Of a stretch of DNA of 16,255 nucleotides, positions 7,281 to 14,537 are shown piece after piece. The notes beneath the pieces are model-generated. The model had not been told where the DNA came from. It saw only the letters and a program-made list of their open reading frames with translations, and searched no databases. Numbering within the stretch: the stretch's first letter is position 1; the number at the start of each line of letters is the position of its first letter. A program made the translations under genes and the position numbers. This DNA comes from JBMNTQ01 sp050945815 (lineage in GTDB: Bacteria; Bacillota; Clostridia; Christensenellales; JBMNTQ01), in NCBI GenBank assembly GCA_050945815.1, contig JBMNTQ010000027.1, forward strand, positions 1 through 16,255, in the 5' to 3' direction.

Positions 7281-7509
7281 ATGCGAGAGGGCAGGTGCTT
7301 TGCAGCGAGTGCGGGGATGGTGGAAGCCCGGCGGCACCTTTTTCGCAGGATCACCCGGGAGGCGCGAGACGAAAGACGGCAGTTGTGTAGTTTTGTGCGG
7401 TGTAGCCTACCGTTAGCAGGGCTTTGAAACGAGAGAGCGTGGGGATCGTTCCTGCGCTAAATTAGGTGGTATCGCGGCCCCTGCCGTCCTAAGCGGAGGG
7501 GGCCTTTTT
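7281..7509 (+). promoter_or_regulatory. T-box riboswitch leader of ileS (tRNA-Ile sensing)
   Basis: This leader switches ileS on when uncharged tRNA-Ile accumulates. The T-box core at 7461-7477 reads ATTAGGTGGTATCGCGG; its TGGT (7467-7470) can pair with an ACCA acceptor end, fitting a tRNA with discriminator A73, as tRNA-Ile has. The conserved partner arm CCGTCCT is at 7484-7490, forming the antiterminator. Stem I appears compact: arms 7293-7298 and 7334-7339 (AGGTGC/GCACCT) enclose an inner GGG/CCC hairpin near 7313-7329. The candidate specifier codon is ATC at 7350-7352 in GGATCAC, matching isoleucine. A further hairpin uses AGCG 7436-7439 and CGCT 7455-7458. The alternative terminator is listed separately. 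The variant TATCGCG in place of the usual TACCGCG is noted. The stem I fold is inferred by eye. Confidence 0.9.
7476..7509 (+). terminator. Intrinsic terminator of the ileS T-box leader
   Basis: GGCCCCT (7476-7482) pairs with AGGGGGCC (7497-7504), with an inner CCG/CGG pairing, and is followed by TTTTT (7505-7509). Its 5' arm overlaps the T-box core, so formation of this hairpin and of the antiterminator exclude each other. Confidence 0.92.
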
Positions 7510-7561
7510 AATTGCCGAAAACAGGGCATGACTGAAACAGCAGAAAAACGGAGGATGACGT

Positions 7562-10500
7562 ATGTATCAAAAAGTTCCAATGGATTTGAATTTTTTAGAC
7601 CGGGAAAAGCAGGTTTTGGAATTCTGGAAACAGAACCGGATTTTTGACAAGGCAAATGAAAAAAACAAGGGGAACGAGCCTTATACTTTTTATGATGGGC
7701 CGCCCACAGCCAACGGGAAGCCCCACATTGGCCATATCTTAACCCGTTGTATCAAGGACTCTATTCCCCGGTATAAGTCTATGCGGGGCTATGACGTGAT
7801 GCGGAAAGCCGGATGGGACACCCATGGCTTGCCTGTGGAGCTGGAAGTGGAAAAACTTTTGGGCTTGGATGGCAAAGAGCAGATAGAAGAATATGGCGTG
7901 GAAGCCTTTATTCAGGAATGCAAGAAGAGCGTGTGGAAATACAAAGAGGAATGGGAACGTATGTCCGACCGGGTAGGCTTTTGGGCGGACATGGAGAACC
8001 CCTATGTGACCTACGAGAACGATTATATTGAATCGGTCTGGTGGTCGCTTAAACAAATTTATGAGAAGGGGCTGTTGTATAAGGGGCATAAGGTCGTACC
8101 CTATTGCTCGCGCTGTGGCACGCCCTTAAGCTCCCATGAGGTAGCTCAGGGCTATAAGGATGTGCGGGAGGAATCGGCCTATGTGCGTTTTCGGGAACAG
8201 GACGGCGACGGTTATTTCCTGGCCTGGACGACCACACCCTGGACACTGCCCTCCAACGTTGCACTATGCGTTAACCCCAAGGAAACCTACGTTAAAGTAG
8301 AGAAAAACGGACAGCGCTATATCCTGGCTCAGGCGCTGGTGGAGCAGGTGTTGGGGGAAGGGGCTGTGGAAGTCCAGCGCTATATTGGCCGCGAGCTGGA
8401 AGGGCGCAAATATGTGCCGCTATTCGCGTTTATGGACGATTCGCTGGACGCCTACTACATCACGGTGGACAACTATGTAACCCTGACCGACGGGACCGGT
8501 ATTGTCCATACTGCGCCGGCGTTTGGTGAGGACGATGCACGCATTGGAACAAAATACAAGCTTCCTTTTGTGCAGTTGGTGAACGAGCAGGGCAGATTTC
8601 AAGGCGGTACGCCGTGGGACGGTATGTTTGTTAAGGAAGCAGACCCGAAAATCATAGAGCATTTAAGCCGGGAAGGGCTGCTGCTGCATACCGCCGACTA
8701 CGAGCATAGCTATCCCTTTTGCTGGCGCTGCGATACGCCTCTGCTGTACTATGCCCGTAGCACCTGGTTTATCAAGATGACTGCGGTGCGAGAGACCCTC
8801 ATGGCCAGCAACAGCAGTGTGAATTGGCTGCCGGAGAATATCAAGGAAGGCCGCATGGGCCACTTTGTGGAGAATGTGATCGATTGGGGGCTGAGCCGCG
8901 AACGCTACTGGGGCACGCCGTTGCCTGTTTGGGAGTGTGGCTGCGGGCATATCCATGTAGTGGGTTCGGTTGCGGAGCTTCGTGAGATGGGCAAGGATGT
9001 ACCCGAGGATTTGGAACTGCATAAGCCGTATATCGACCGGGTGATTTTGACCTGCCCCGCCTGTAGCGGCGAGATGAAGCGGGTAAGCGAAGTGATTGAC
9101 TGTTGGTATGATTCCGGCTCGATGCCCTTTGCCCAGTGGCATTACCCCTTTGAAAACAAAGAGCTTTTCGCTCAGCGTTTTCCGGCGGATTTTATCAGTG
9201 AAGCCATCGACCAGACCCGAGGCTGGTTTTATACCCTGCTGGCCATCAGCACCTGCCTGTTTGGAAAGTCGCCCTTCAAAAATTGTATTGTGATGGGCCA
9301 TGTGCAGGACAAGGAAGGTCAGAAGATGTCCAAGCATAAGGGTAATGTGGTGGACCCGTGGACCATCCTGGATAAGCAGGGGGCGGATGCTGTACGTTGG
9401 TTCTTCTATACCGGCAGCAACCCATGGCTGCCTGTGCGTTTTTCGGAGAATGCGGTGAATGAGGTGCAACGCAAGTTCATGGGCACGCTGTGGAACACCT
9501 ATGCGTTCTATATTCTCTATGCACAGATTGACGGCTTCGACCCGAATCAATACGACCTTGCGGACTGCAAGCTCAGCGTGATGGATCGTTGGGCGTTGTC
9601 GCGCCTCAATACACTGGTTCTGGGGGTGGGAAACTATCTGGACGCCTATCGCCTAACTGAGGCAGGCAGGGAAATCCAGCGCTTTGTGGACGACCTGAGC
9701 AACTGGTATGTACGCCGTTGCCGGGAACGCTATTGGGGCAGCGAGATGAGCGAGGATAAGATCAGCGCCTATATGACGCTGTATACCTGCCTTGAGACGC
9801 TGGTTCGGTTGTGTGCGCCGTTTGTGCCGTTTATCAGCGAATCGATCTACCAAAATTGTGTGCGCAGTGTGAATAAAAATGCACCGTTGAGTGTGCATCT
9901 TTGCGAATATCCTGTTTGCGAGGAAGGATATATCGACAAGGAGCTGGAAGCGAACATGAACCTGGTTTTGGATATCGTGGTGTTGGGACGCGCCGCGCGC
10001 AACAACGCTTCCATCAAAAACCGCCAGCCCATTGGGCACATGACCGTGCAAGCTGAACAGCCGCTGCCGGAGCTTTTTGTAAACATCATTGCCGATGAGT
10101 TGAATGTGAAGCAGATTGAACTGACGCGACAGGCCGGCGACTTTACGGCCTACCAGCTCAAACCCCAGCTGCGTACCTTGGGGCCTAAATATGGCAAGCT
10201 TTTGAACAAACTGTCCGCTTACCTCCAGCAATGCGACGCCGGTTCTGTGGTAGCTGCGGTGCAAGACGGCGGCATCTATTCTTTCGATTTAGAGGGGACG
10301 CAAATAGAACTTTCAGAAGACGACCTTCTGATTGAGACTGTGCAAAAAGAGGGCTTTGCGGTGGAAAGTGACAAGGGCATTACAGTGGCCCTGAGCACCA
10401 ACTTGACGCCGGAGCTGATCGAGGAAGGATTTGTGCGGGAGATTATCAGCAAAGTACAAACTATGCGCAAAGAAGCTGGCTTTGAGGTGACGGAGCATAT

Positions 10501-10669
10501 TTGCCTGCACAGCCATGGCAGCGAGCGCATCAAAGAAATCCTGACAGACAATTGGGAGGAAATCTGCGAGAGTGTTCTGGCGGACGAGCTTTCCCTGGCG
10601 CCTCTGGCTTTCAAGAAGGAATGGAACCTCAACGGGGAGAAGACATGGCTTTCCATCCAAAAAATATAA
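7562..10669 (+). CDS. ileS: Isoleucyl-tRNA synthetase, long (IleS2-like) type
   Basis: The 1035-residue class I enzyme charges tRNA-Ile and removes misactivated valine. The HIGH motif is at 55-58 in the context GPPTANGKPHIGH, and the KMSKS counterpart is KMSKH at 588-592. The CP1 editing domain shows TTTPWTLPSN (about 223-232) and HTAPAFGEDD (about 316-325). Cysteine pairs in YCSRCGTP, CWRCDTP, CGCGH and CPAC suggest zinc-binding elements. The length, the PHIGH context and KMSKH fit the eukaryote-like IleS2 clade and not the roughly 930-residue IleS1 with its C-terminal zinc finger; that clade is known for reduced sensitivity to mupirocin, which is not shown here. GGAGG at 7550-7554 lies 7 nt before the ATG. 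Expression is controlled by the T-box leader. It is monocistronic. Confidence 0.97.
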   Translation: MYQKVPMDLNFLDREKQVLEFWKQNRIFDKANEKNKGNEPYTFYDGPPTANGKPHIGHILTRCIKDSIPRYKSMRGYDVMRKAGWDTHGLPVELEVEKLLGLDGKEQIEEYGVEAFIQECKKSVWKYKEEWERMSDRVGFWADMENPYVTYENDYIESVWWSLKQIYEKGLLYKGHKVVPYCSRCGTPLSSHEVAQGYKDVREESAYVRFREQDGDGYFLAWTTTPWTLPSNVALCVNPKETYVKVEKNGQRYILAQALVEQVLGEGAVEVQRYIGRELEGRKYVPLFAFMDDSLDAYYITVDNYVTLTDGTGIVHTAPAFGEDDARIGTKYKLPFVQLVNEQGRFQGGTPWDGMFVKEADPKIIEHLSREGLLLHTADYEHSYPFCWRCDTPLLYYARSTWFIKMTAVRETLMASNSSVNWLPENIKEGRMGHFVENVIDWGLSRERYWGTPLPVWECGCGHIHVVGSVAELREMGKDVPEDLELHKPYIDRVILTCPACSGEMKRVSEVIDCWYDSGSMPFAQWHYPFENKELFAQRFPADFISEAIDQTRGWFYTLLAISTCLFGKSPFKNCIVMGHVQDKEGQKMSKHKGNVVDPWTILDKQGADAVRWFFYTGSNPWLPVRFSENAVNEVQRKFMGTLWNTYAFYILYAQIDGFDPNQYDLADCKLSVMDRWALSRLNTLVLGVGNYLDAYRLTEAGREIQRFVDDLSNWYVRRCRERYWGSEMSEDKISAYMTLYTCLETLVRLCAPFVPFISESIYQNCVRSVNKNAPLSVHLCEYPVCEEGYIDKELEANMNLVLDIVVLGRAARNNASIKNRQPIGHMTVQAEQPLPELFVNIIADELNVKQIELTRQAGDFTAYQLKPQLRTLGPKYGKLLNKLSAYLQQCDAGSVVAAVQDGGIYSFDLEGTQIELSEDDLLIETVQKEGFAVESDKGITVALSTNLTPELIEEGFVREIISKVQTMRKEAGFEVTEHICLHSHGSERIKEILTDNWEEICESVLADELSLAPLAFKKEWNLNGEKTWLSIQKI

Positions 10670-10670
10670 A

Positions 10671-10687
10671 AGGCCGATGGTCGGCCT
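10671..10687. terminator. Hairpin terminator after ileS and spoIIQ (proximal to ileS)
   Basis: AGGCCGA (10671-10677) and TCGGCCT (10681-10687) form a 7-bp stem with a 3-nt loop immediately after the ileS stop. On the minus strand it is followed by TTTATATTTTTT, so it may serve the convergent spoIIQ transcript better than ileS. Confidence 0.65.
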
Positions 10688-10708
10688 CTTAATCGCAATT
10701 GTACCTAA

Positions 10709-10743
10709 AAAGCGTGCGGACTAAACGGTAGGTCGCACGCTTT
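10709..10743. terminator. Second hairpin terminator between ileS and spoIIQ
   Basis: AAAGCGTGCG (10709-10718) pairs with CGCACGCTTT (10734-10743), extended inward by GAC/GTC with a bulge. On the minus strand the stem is followed by a T run, making it a good spoIIQ terminator; on the + strand the T tract is short. Confidence 0.75.
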
Positions 10744-10749
10744 GCCACA

Positions 10750-11535
10750 TTATTTTTCAGAGGAAGGGGAAGCTTTAATGATGGTTTCCAGATATTTTTC
10801 GGGATTTTGTGCCTTGTCATCTATCGTGAATTCAAAATGCAAATGTGCGCCTTGGGCCAGTTCGGCTTTGGCGGTGTTACCCACTTTGCCAATGATTTGT
10901 CCTTTGGCTACCTGATCGCCTTCTTTAACAGCCGAGCTTTCCAGCATAGCGGCATAGACGGTCTTCATGCTGTTGCTATGCTCCAGAACGACAGTATAAC
11001 CCATGAGTTCATCCATCTTTGCGCTGACAACTGTGCCGGCTAAGGCTGCGGATACATCGGTACCTTCCTCCGCCCGGATGTCGATGCCGCCGTGAGTCAT
11101 CCACTGGTTCAATGTTTCTGAATAGAGCAGCTGATCGTTGGAAAAAACCTTGACGATCTCACCATTGACCGGCAACCCCAGAGAAACGGTGGCTTGCGCT
11201 TTGTTGCTGTTGTCGAGATTATCCGTAGTCTCTGGCGAAAGGGAGGCTGTGGGCGAAGGAGAGGGCGTGGCGCGCAGGTCGGCTATCTGGCTTTCCAGGC
11301 CGCCATGTTGATCCTGTTGCACCGACTGGCCGTTGTCTGGAGAATCGGGATTGCCCGGGCTGTTTACCGCCAGAAAGACGGACACGCCCACAATGGCAAT
11401 GCACAGCAACAGGACGATATAGAATCCTTGCTTGTCCATGAACTGTCCGGCTTTGGAGCGCGATTTCCCATTTTTCGGCGGAGTATTGGCATTCTTATCT
11501 TCTAAAGGTTTGTTTTCGTTGTTTATATTATTCAT
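10750..11535 (-). CDS. spoIIQ: SpoIIQ-like forespore M23/LytM peptidase-domain protein
   Basis: The 261-residue product has a polar N-terminus, then MDKQGFYIVLLLCIAIVGVS (33-52 onward; membrane segment about 36-58), a Ser/Pro/Thr linker (about 60-115) and a LytM/M23 domain (about 118-250). The DKQGFY motif at the membrane entrance and the architecture fit clostridial SpoIIQ, which sits in the forespore membrane and pairs with SpoIIIAH to link forespore and mother cell during engulfment. Zinc ligands are intact here: H148 and D152 (HGGID) and H231/H233 (HLH), unlike B. subtilis SpoIIQ but like the clostridial proteins. GAGGTG (complement of 11541-11546) precedes the ATG. A sigma-F-like promoter lies upstream. 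A general cell-wall M23 endopeptidase is the alternative. Confidence 0.85.
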   Translation of the reverse strand: MNNINNENKPLEDKNANTPPKNGKSRSKAGQFMDKQGFYIVLLLCIAIVGVSVFLAVNSPGNPDSPDNGQSVQQDQHGGLESQIADLRATPSPSPTASLSPETTDNLDNSNKAQATVSLGLPVNGEIVKVFSNDQLLYSETLNQWMTHGGIDIRAEEGTDVSAALAGTVVSAKMDELMGYTVVLEHSNSMKTVYAAMLESSAVKEGDQVAKGQIIGKVGNTAKAELAQGAHLHFEFTIDDKAQNPEKYLETIIKASPSSEK

Positions 11536-11551
11536 GTCATCACCTCAACAC

Positions 11552-11580
11552 TATTCTTCCCACACGGCATAAAAACATAC
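11552..11580 (-). promoter_or_regulatory. Sigma-F-like promoter of spoIIQ
   Basis: On the minus strand, GTATG (complement of 11576-11580) and GGGAAGAATA (complement of 11552-11561) are 14 nt apart. The second element matches the sigma-F -10 pattern GGNNANANTR at every fixed position; the first resembles GYWTA. It lies about 17 nt before the spoIIQ start codon, so the leader would be very short. The rest of the 11581-11720 stretch is AT-rich, and I see no gene there. Confidence 0.6.
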
Positions 11581-11721
11581 CGGATTTATAATTTTTTAAA
11601 AAACTGCGGCTTATTTTAAGGAAGATTGTGCAATTTTCCCTGCTGTTCGGATGATTATTCGCGTCATATGGAAACAAAGCCATGATTTGTGGCAGATGGT
11701 CGGCGGATTTGCGGGCTGCTC

Positions 11722-11750
11722 TTGCATTTATTCGTCAAAAATAGTACACT
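11722..11750 (+). promoter_or_regulatory. Possible promoter of the alpha/beta hydrolase
   Basis: TTGCAT (11722-11727), a 17-nt spacer and TACACT (11745-11750) form a modest sigma-A-like promoter. The leader would be about 105 nt. The -10 overlaps an inverted repeat listed separately. Confidence 0.45.
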
Positions 11751-11760
11751 GTTGTAGTGT
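11746..11760. repeat. Inverted repeat ACACT-GTTGT-AGTGT at the hydrolase promoter
   Basis: A 5-5-5 inverted repeat covers the proposed -10 element and start site. It could be a small operator, but it is short enough to occur by chance. Confidence 0.3.
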
Positions 11761-11848
11761 TATGATGTGTTAGATGTTTTTCATGGAACTGTCAGGCTCA
11801 TGCGGCTGTTGGGAGGCTTTTGCCGTAGCATCGACGGATGGGTCAGCG

Positions 11849-11855
11849 AGGAGGA
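11849..11855 (+). promoter_or_regulatory. Ribosome binding site deciding a GTG start
   Basis: AGGAGGA ends 6 nt before the GTG at 11862. The in-frame ATG at 11838 lies upstream of and reads through this site, so the GTG is preferred. Confidence 0.75.
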
Positions 11856-11861
11856 AGTACG

Positions 11862-12722
11862 GTGTTTAGACCGGATGTTGAAAGAAAAAGATTTATCAAT
11901 AGCAGCCATGTCGGCAAGTATGCCAGCATCGGTGATTTGCGCGTCCATTATATGGAACAGGGTGTGGGCGAAGTTATCCTGATGATACACGGGATGGGCC
12001 AATCTCTATATACCTGGCGCAACAATATAGACGAATTGGCCAAGAACTACCGGGTGATTATACTAGATTTGTTAGGACATGGTTATTCGGACAAGCCTTG
12101 CATTGCCTATACAGTGGATGAGATGGCGGAGTTTCTCAAGCTGTTTATGGAGTCTATTTCTGTTTCCAGAGCCAGTATCGTGGCGTTTTCCACTGGCAGC
12201 ATCTACGCGCTGCGGTTGGCGCAGCAGTATCCTATGGCGGTCAACAGGCTGGTGCTGCTGGCGCCGGGCGGACTGCCCAACAAGACTAACCAGATGTGGA
12301 TGAATATGGTGCTCAGCGGAACATTCTCTCGCCTGGCGCTGTCTATGTTCTCTGAGAAGAAGGTGTATCATACGCTGATGGAATGCTTCTTTGATAAGAC
12401 CTGTGTGACGGATGAGGTGGTTGAGCAGTACTATCTTCCCTTGGAGGACAAGGGGGCACGTCATGCGCTGGCAGACTGTATCTCTTCTTTCGAGGTGGGC
12501 GATGTGATGGATAATCTGCGCAATATGCAGGAGCATGTGCTGTTGATCAACGGCGGGGATGATCCGTGGCGCCCCATGGATGAGATGGACTTCTTTTCCA
12601 ACGCGCTGCCCAATTCCTACTTGGTTCAGGTGCGCAACTGTGGGCATATGTTGCAGGAGGAGAAAAAAGATAAGATCAATACCACCATCCAGGAGTTCTT
12701 GGAGTGGAACGGGCGGGTTTGA
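11862..12722 (+). CDS. Alpha/beta-fold hydrolase
   Basis: The 286-residue product (GTG start) is an alpha/beta hydrolase. The oxyanion-hole motif is LMIHGMGQS (about 40-48). LDLLGHGYSDKP (68-79) is the usual strand 4 region. The nucleophile elbow reads AFSTGS with S110, where the first glycine of GxSxG is replaced by alanine. The acid is probably D234 in NGGDDPW, and the base H262 in CGHMLQEE. All three triad residues are present, so it should be active on an ester, amide or similar bond; a cap region lies at about 140-205. No signal peptide is seen, so it acts in the cytoplasm. Substrate and pathway cannot be told. It has its own weak promoter and is followed by a terminator. Confidence 0.88.
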   Translation: MFRPDVERKRFINSSHVGKYASIGDLRVHYMEQGVGEVILMIHGMGQSLYTWRNNIDELAKNYRVIILDLLGHGYSDKPCIAYTVDEMAEFLKLFMESISVSRASIVAFSTGSIYALRLAQQYPMAVNRLVLLAPGGLPNKTNQMWMNMVLSGTFSRLALSMFSEKKVYHTLMECFFDKTCVTDEVVEQYYLPLEDKGARHALADCISSFEVGDVMDNLRNMQEHVLLINGGDDPWRPMDEMDFFSNALPNSYLVQVRNCGHMLQEEKKDKINTTIQEFLEWNGRV

Positions 12723-12766
12723 TACATTGTTGCGACGATAGGGCCAGCGCCCCTCAAACGACAGAA

Positions 12767-12796
12767 AAAGCCTCTGCATTAAAATGCGGAGGCTTT
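12767..12796. terminator. Bidirectional terminator between hydrolase and GT-C gene
   Basis: AAAGCCTCTGCATT (12767-12780) pairs with AATGCGGAGGCTTT (12783-12796) with one mismatch. T-rich tracts follow on both strands, so it can end both convergent genes. A second GC-rich hairpin (GCCGG 12812-12816 with CCGGC 12829-12833, then T6) overlaps the end of the GT-C gene and may be a backup on the + strand. Confidence 0.85.
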
Positions 12797-12819
12797 GTTT
12801 TATGCTGCACGGCCGGTAG

Positions 12820-14379
12820 CTAAAACCGCCGGCGTTTTTTGCTAGAGCGTGCAAAGGGATTGAACTGGTTCAGGCCGTCGGCGGCTAGTAAAATAATTGG
12901 CGGCAGGAACATCAGCAAATAGCGAGAACGGGTTTCCCAAACGGAAAAGAAAAGTATGATACCCAGCAGGCTTAGGGCTACTGGGCGCATCAGGGTGTTT
13001 TCAGGGCAACGCAGCCGACGCAGGCTGGAGAGGGAAACGAATAGAAGCAGGGCAAACTGGATGGACTGGGTAGCAATCCGATACCCACTGTTGTTTCCGC
13101 CATCCAGGATAGACTGGTGCAGCTTCGTTATGCGCATAGGGCTGCGTTCTAGCTTGGTAGGTACATAGTAGGAGCCGTCGGCCCAGGTGTATTGTAGCTT
13201 GTGCCACAGAAAAGAGAGGTAGCCGCCTACCCCCATCTTAGACAGCCGCTTTTGTATCACATTCCAGTTGGCTTGCTTTTTCGCGTCGTAGCCCGGGATG
13301 CTGGCGGTGTAGTTGTCGTCCATACGGCTGTAGCCGCCCCAGCCTTCCGAGGTGCCGCCTTCTTCTACGGGCTTGTTTAACCCCATCATAATCCAATGGG
13401 TAGGGGGGCGGCTGTCCTCATAGGAGAAGCAGTTCTCATAGCCGCTCAGGCGCATAAGGCCCTGCATACCGAAATTAGACAAAGCGACCATGGCTAGGAT
13501 GACAAAGGCCGGTAAAACCCGCTGGAGGATAGGCCGCAGCCTTTTGCCTGCTGCTTCGAATACCGGCCGCGGGAAGATCAGGGTATCTGCGGCGATGGCT
13601 AGGGTGACGATGAGTGCTGGTGCTTTGAGGAAAAACGCCATGCCGCCCATGACGCCGGAGAGGGCGATTAGCAAAATGCGTGTGCGTAATTGCCGCTGCT
13701 GGGTGTGCAGGGCTCGGTTGGCAAAATAACAGCTCCAAATTGGATAGGGTAGTGCTAATGTATCGGTATAGGCGATGGGCATATACAGATACAGGGAGCT
13801 GGTAAAGAGACAGAGTAGTGCGGCTTTGCAGGCGAGGCGCATGCCTCCGCAATCCTTAGCTGTCAGGACAAGGCCTAAAAAGGCCATCATCAGAGAAAAG
13901 AAGTTGGCGGCATAAGCACCCAGCATGCTGGAATCCGTGACTCGCATGATCAGCCCTAGATAATAGGCGACGTTGAAGTTGAAAGGATAGATATTGAAAT
14001 AAGCCAGTATATCCTCGGGGATGGCTTGGTATTGGCCCACGAGGGAGGAGGTGTAGGCTGTCCAGCTATAGTCCCAGCTGGGCCATACGGCAAAATATTC
14101 TATGCTGAATACCGCCAGCAGCGCGAACAGCAGCCCGAAGAGAATACACAAAAGGGGAAGATAGCTGCTGCTTATGCGGTCGATAATAAAACGGGAAAAA
14201 AGCATGAACAAAACGACAGCCAACAGTGCAAAGACAAGCGCACCTGGGAAGCTGATATAATCGGAAGTAGTTTTTTCGATGGTCATGACGGCGAACAAGG
14301 CGAAAAGCAGACAGACCAAAGCGGATGTGAGCCAATGATACAATCGGGGAAAACCCCGGGGCAGATCAAGTTTGATCAC
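12820..14379 (-). CDS. Polytopic GT-C-type glycosyltransferase-like membrane protein
   Basis: From the GTG start the product has 519 residues, with about a dozen hydrophobic segments spread over the chain, one large extracytoplasmic loop (about 315-410) and a basic C-terminus (SSKKRRRF). An acidic residue in the first outer loop (D103 in SWDYSWTAY), a second in YTDTLALP (D206), and the late ETRSRYLLMFLPP motif before the last helix fit GT39/ArnT-like GT-C enzymes, which move sugars from polyprenyl-phosphate donors to outer-surface acceptors. Donor and acceptor are unknown. AGGGAG (complement of 14386-14391) lies 6 nt before the GTG; the longer TTG frame from 14409 has no usable site. It lies downstream of htrA on the same strand but is separated from it by a strong terminator. 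Confidence 0.75.
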   Translation of the reverse strand: MIKLDLPRGFPRLYHWLTSALVCLLFALFAVMTIEKTTSDYISFPGALVFALLAVVLFMLFSRFIIDRISSSYLPLLCILFGLLFALLAVFSIEYFAVWPSWDYSWTAYTSSLVGQYQAIPEDILAYFNIYPFNFNVAYYLGLIMRVTDSSMLGAYAANFFSLMMAFLGLVLTAKDCGGMRLACKAALLCLFTSSLYLYMPIAYTDTLALPYPIWSCYFANRALHTQQRQLRTRILLIALSGVMGGMAFFLKAPALIVTLAIAADTLIFPRPVFEAAGKRLRPILQRVLPAFVILAMVALSNFGMQGLMRLSGYENCFSYEDSRPPTHWIMMGLNKPVEEGGTSEGWGGYSRMDDNYTASIPGYDAKKQANWNVIQKRLSKMGVGGYLSFLWHKLQYTWADGSYYVPTKLERSPMRITKLHQSILDGGNNSGYRIATQSIQFALLLFVSLSSLRRLRCPENTLMRPVALSLLGIILFFSVWETRSRYLLMFLPPIILLAADGLNQFNPFARSSKKRRRF

Positions 14380-14385
14380 GATTGT

Positions 14386-14391
14386 CTCCCT
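14386..14391 (-). promoter_or_regulatory. Ribosome binding site deciding the GT-C gene start
   Basis: AGGGAG on the minus strand with a 6-nt gap to GTG (complement of 14377-14379). This favours the GTG over the TTG at 14407-14409. Confidence 0.65.
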
Positions 14392-14416
14392 ATGCAAGAC
14401 CCCGCACAACCCTAGG

Positions 14417-14444
14417 TTAGTATGAGGGGCAATGTTTTAGTCAA
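14417..14444 (-). promoter_or_regulatory. Weak candidate promoter of the GT-C gene
   Basis: On the minus strand, TTGACT (complement of 14439-14444), 16 nt, then TACTAA (complement of 14417-14422). The -35 is good and the -10 poor. A start near 14410 would agree with the GTG at 14379. Confidence 0.35.
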
Positions 14445-14473
14445 TATATTTTTAGGCGCCGGGCAGCAAACAA

Positions 14474-14508
14474 CACATTGCCCGCAAAACCATGTCGCGG
14501 GCAATGTG
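14474..14508 (-). terminator. Terminator of htrA
   Basis: A perfect 12-bp stem (14474-14485 with 14497-14508) with an 11-nt loop lies 30 nt after the htrA stop. On the minus strand it is followed by TTGTTT, a moderate T tract. Confidence 0.8.
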
Positions 14509-14537
14509 CCGGGGCTATAAATGGAGGGAAGATGCAG

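Noticed and set aside
8663..9550. A 295-codon open frame on the minus strand inside ileS
   Set aside because: It is antisense to highly conserved IleRS coding sequence, has no plausible ribosome binding site or promoter noted, and its product has no recognisable motif. GC-rich third positions of ileS explain its length.
11767..11982. A 71-codon + strand frame ahead of and overlapping the hydrolase
   Set aside because: It overlaps the hydrolase N-terminus in another frame, has no good ribosome binding site and no recognisable motif.
12072..12854. A 260-codon minus-strand frame opposite the alpha/beta hydrolase
   Set aside because: It overlaps the whole catalytic core and the bidirectional terminator and shows no family motif.
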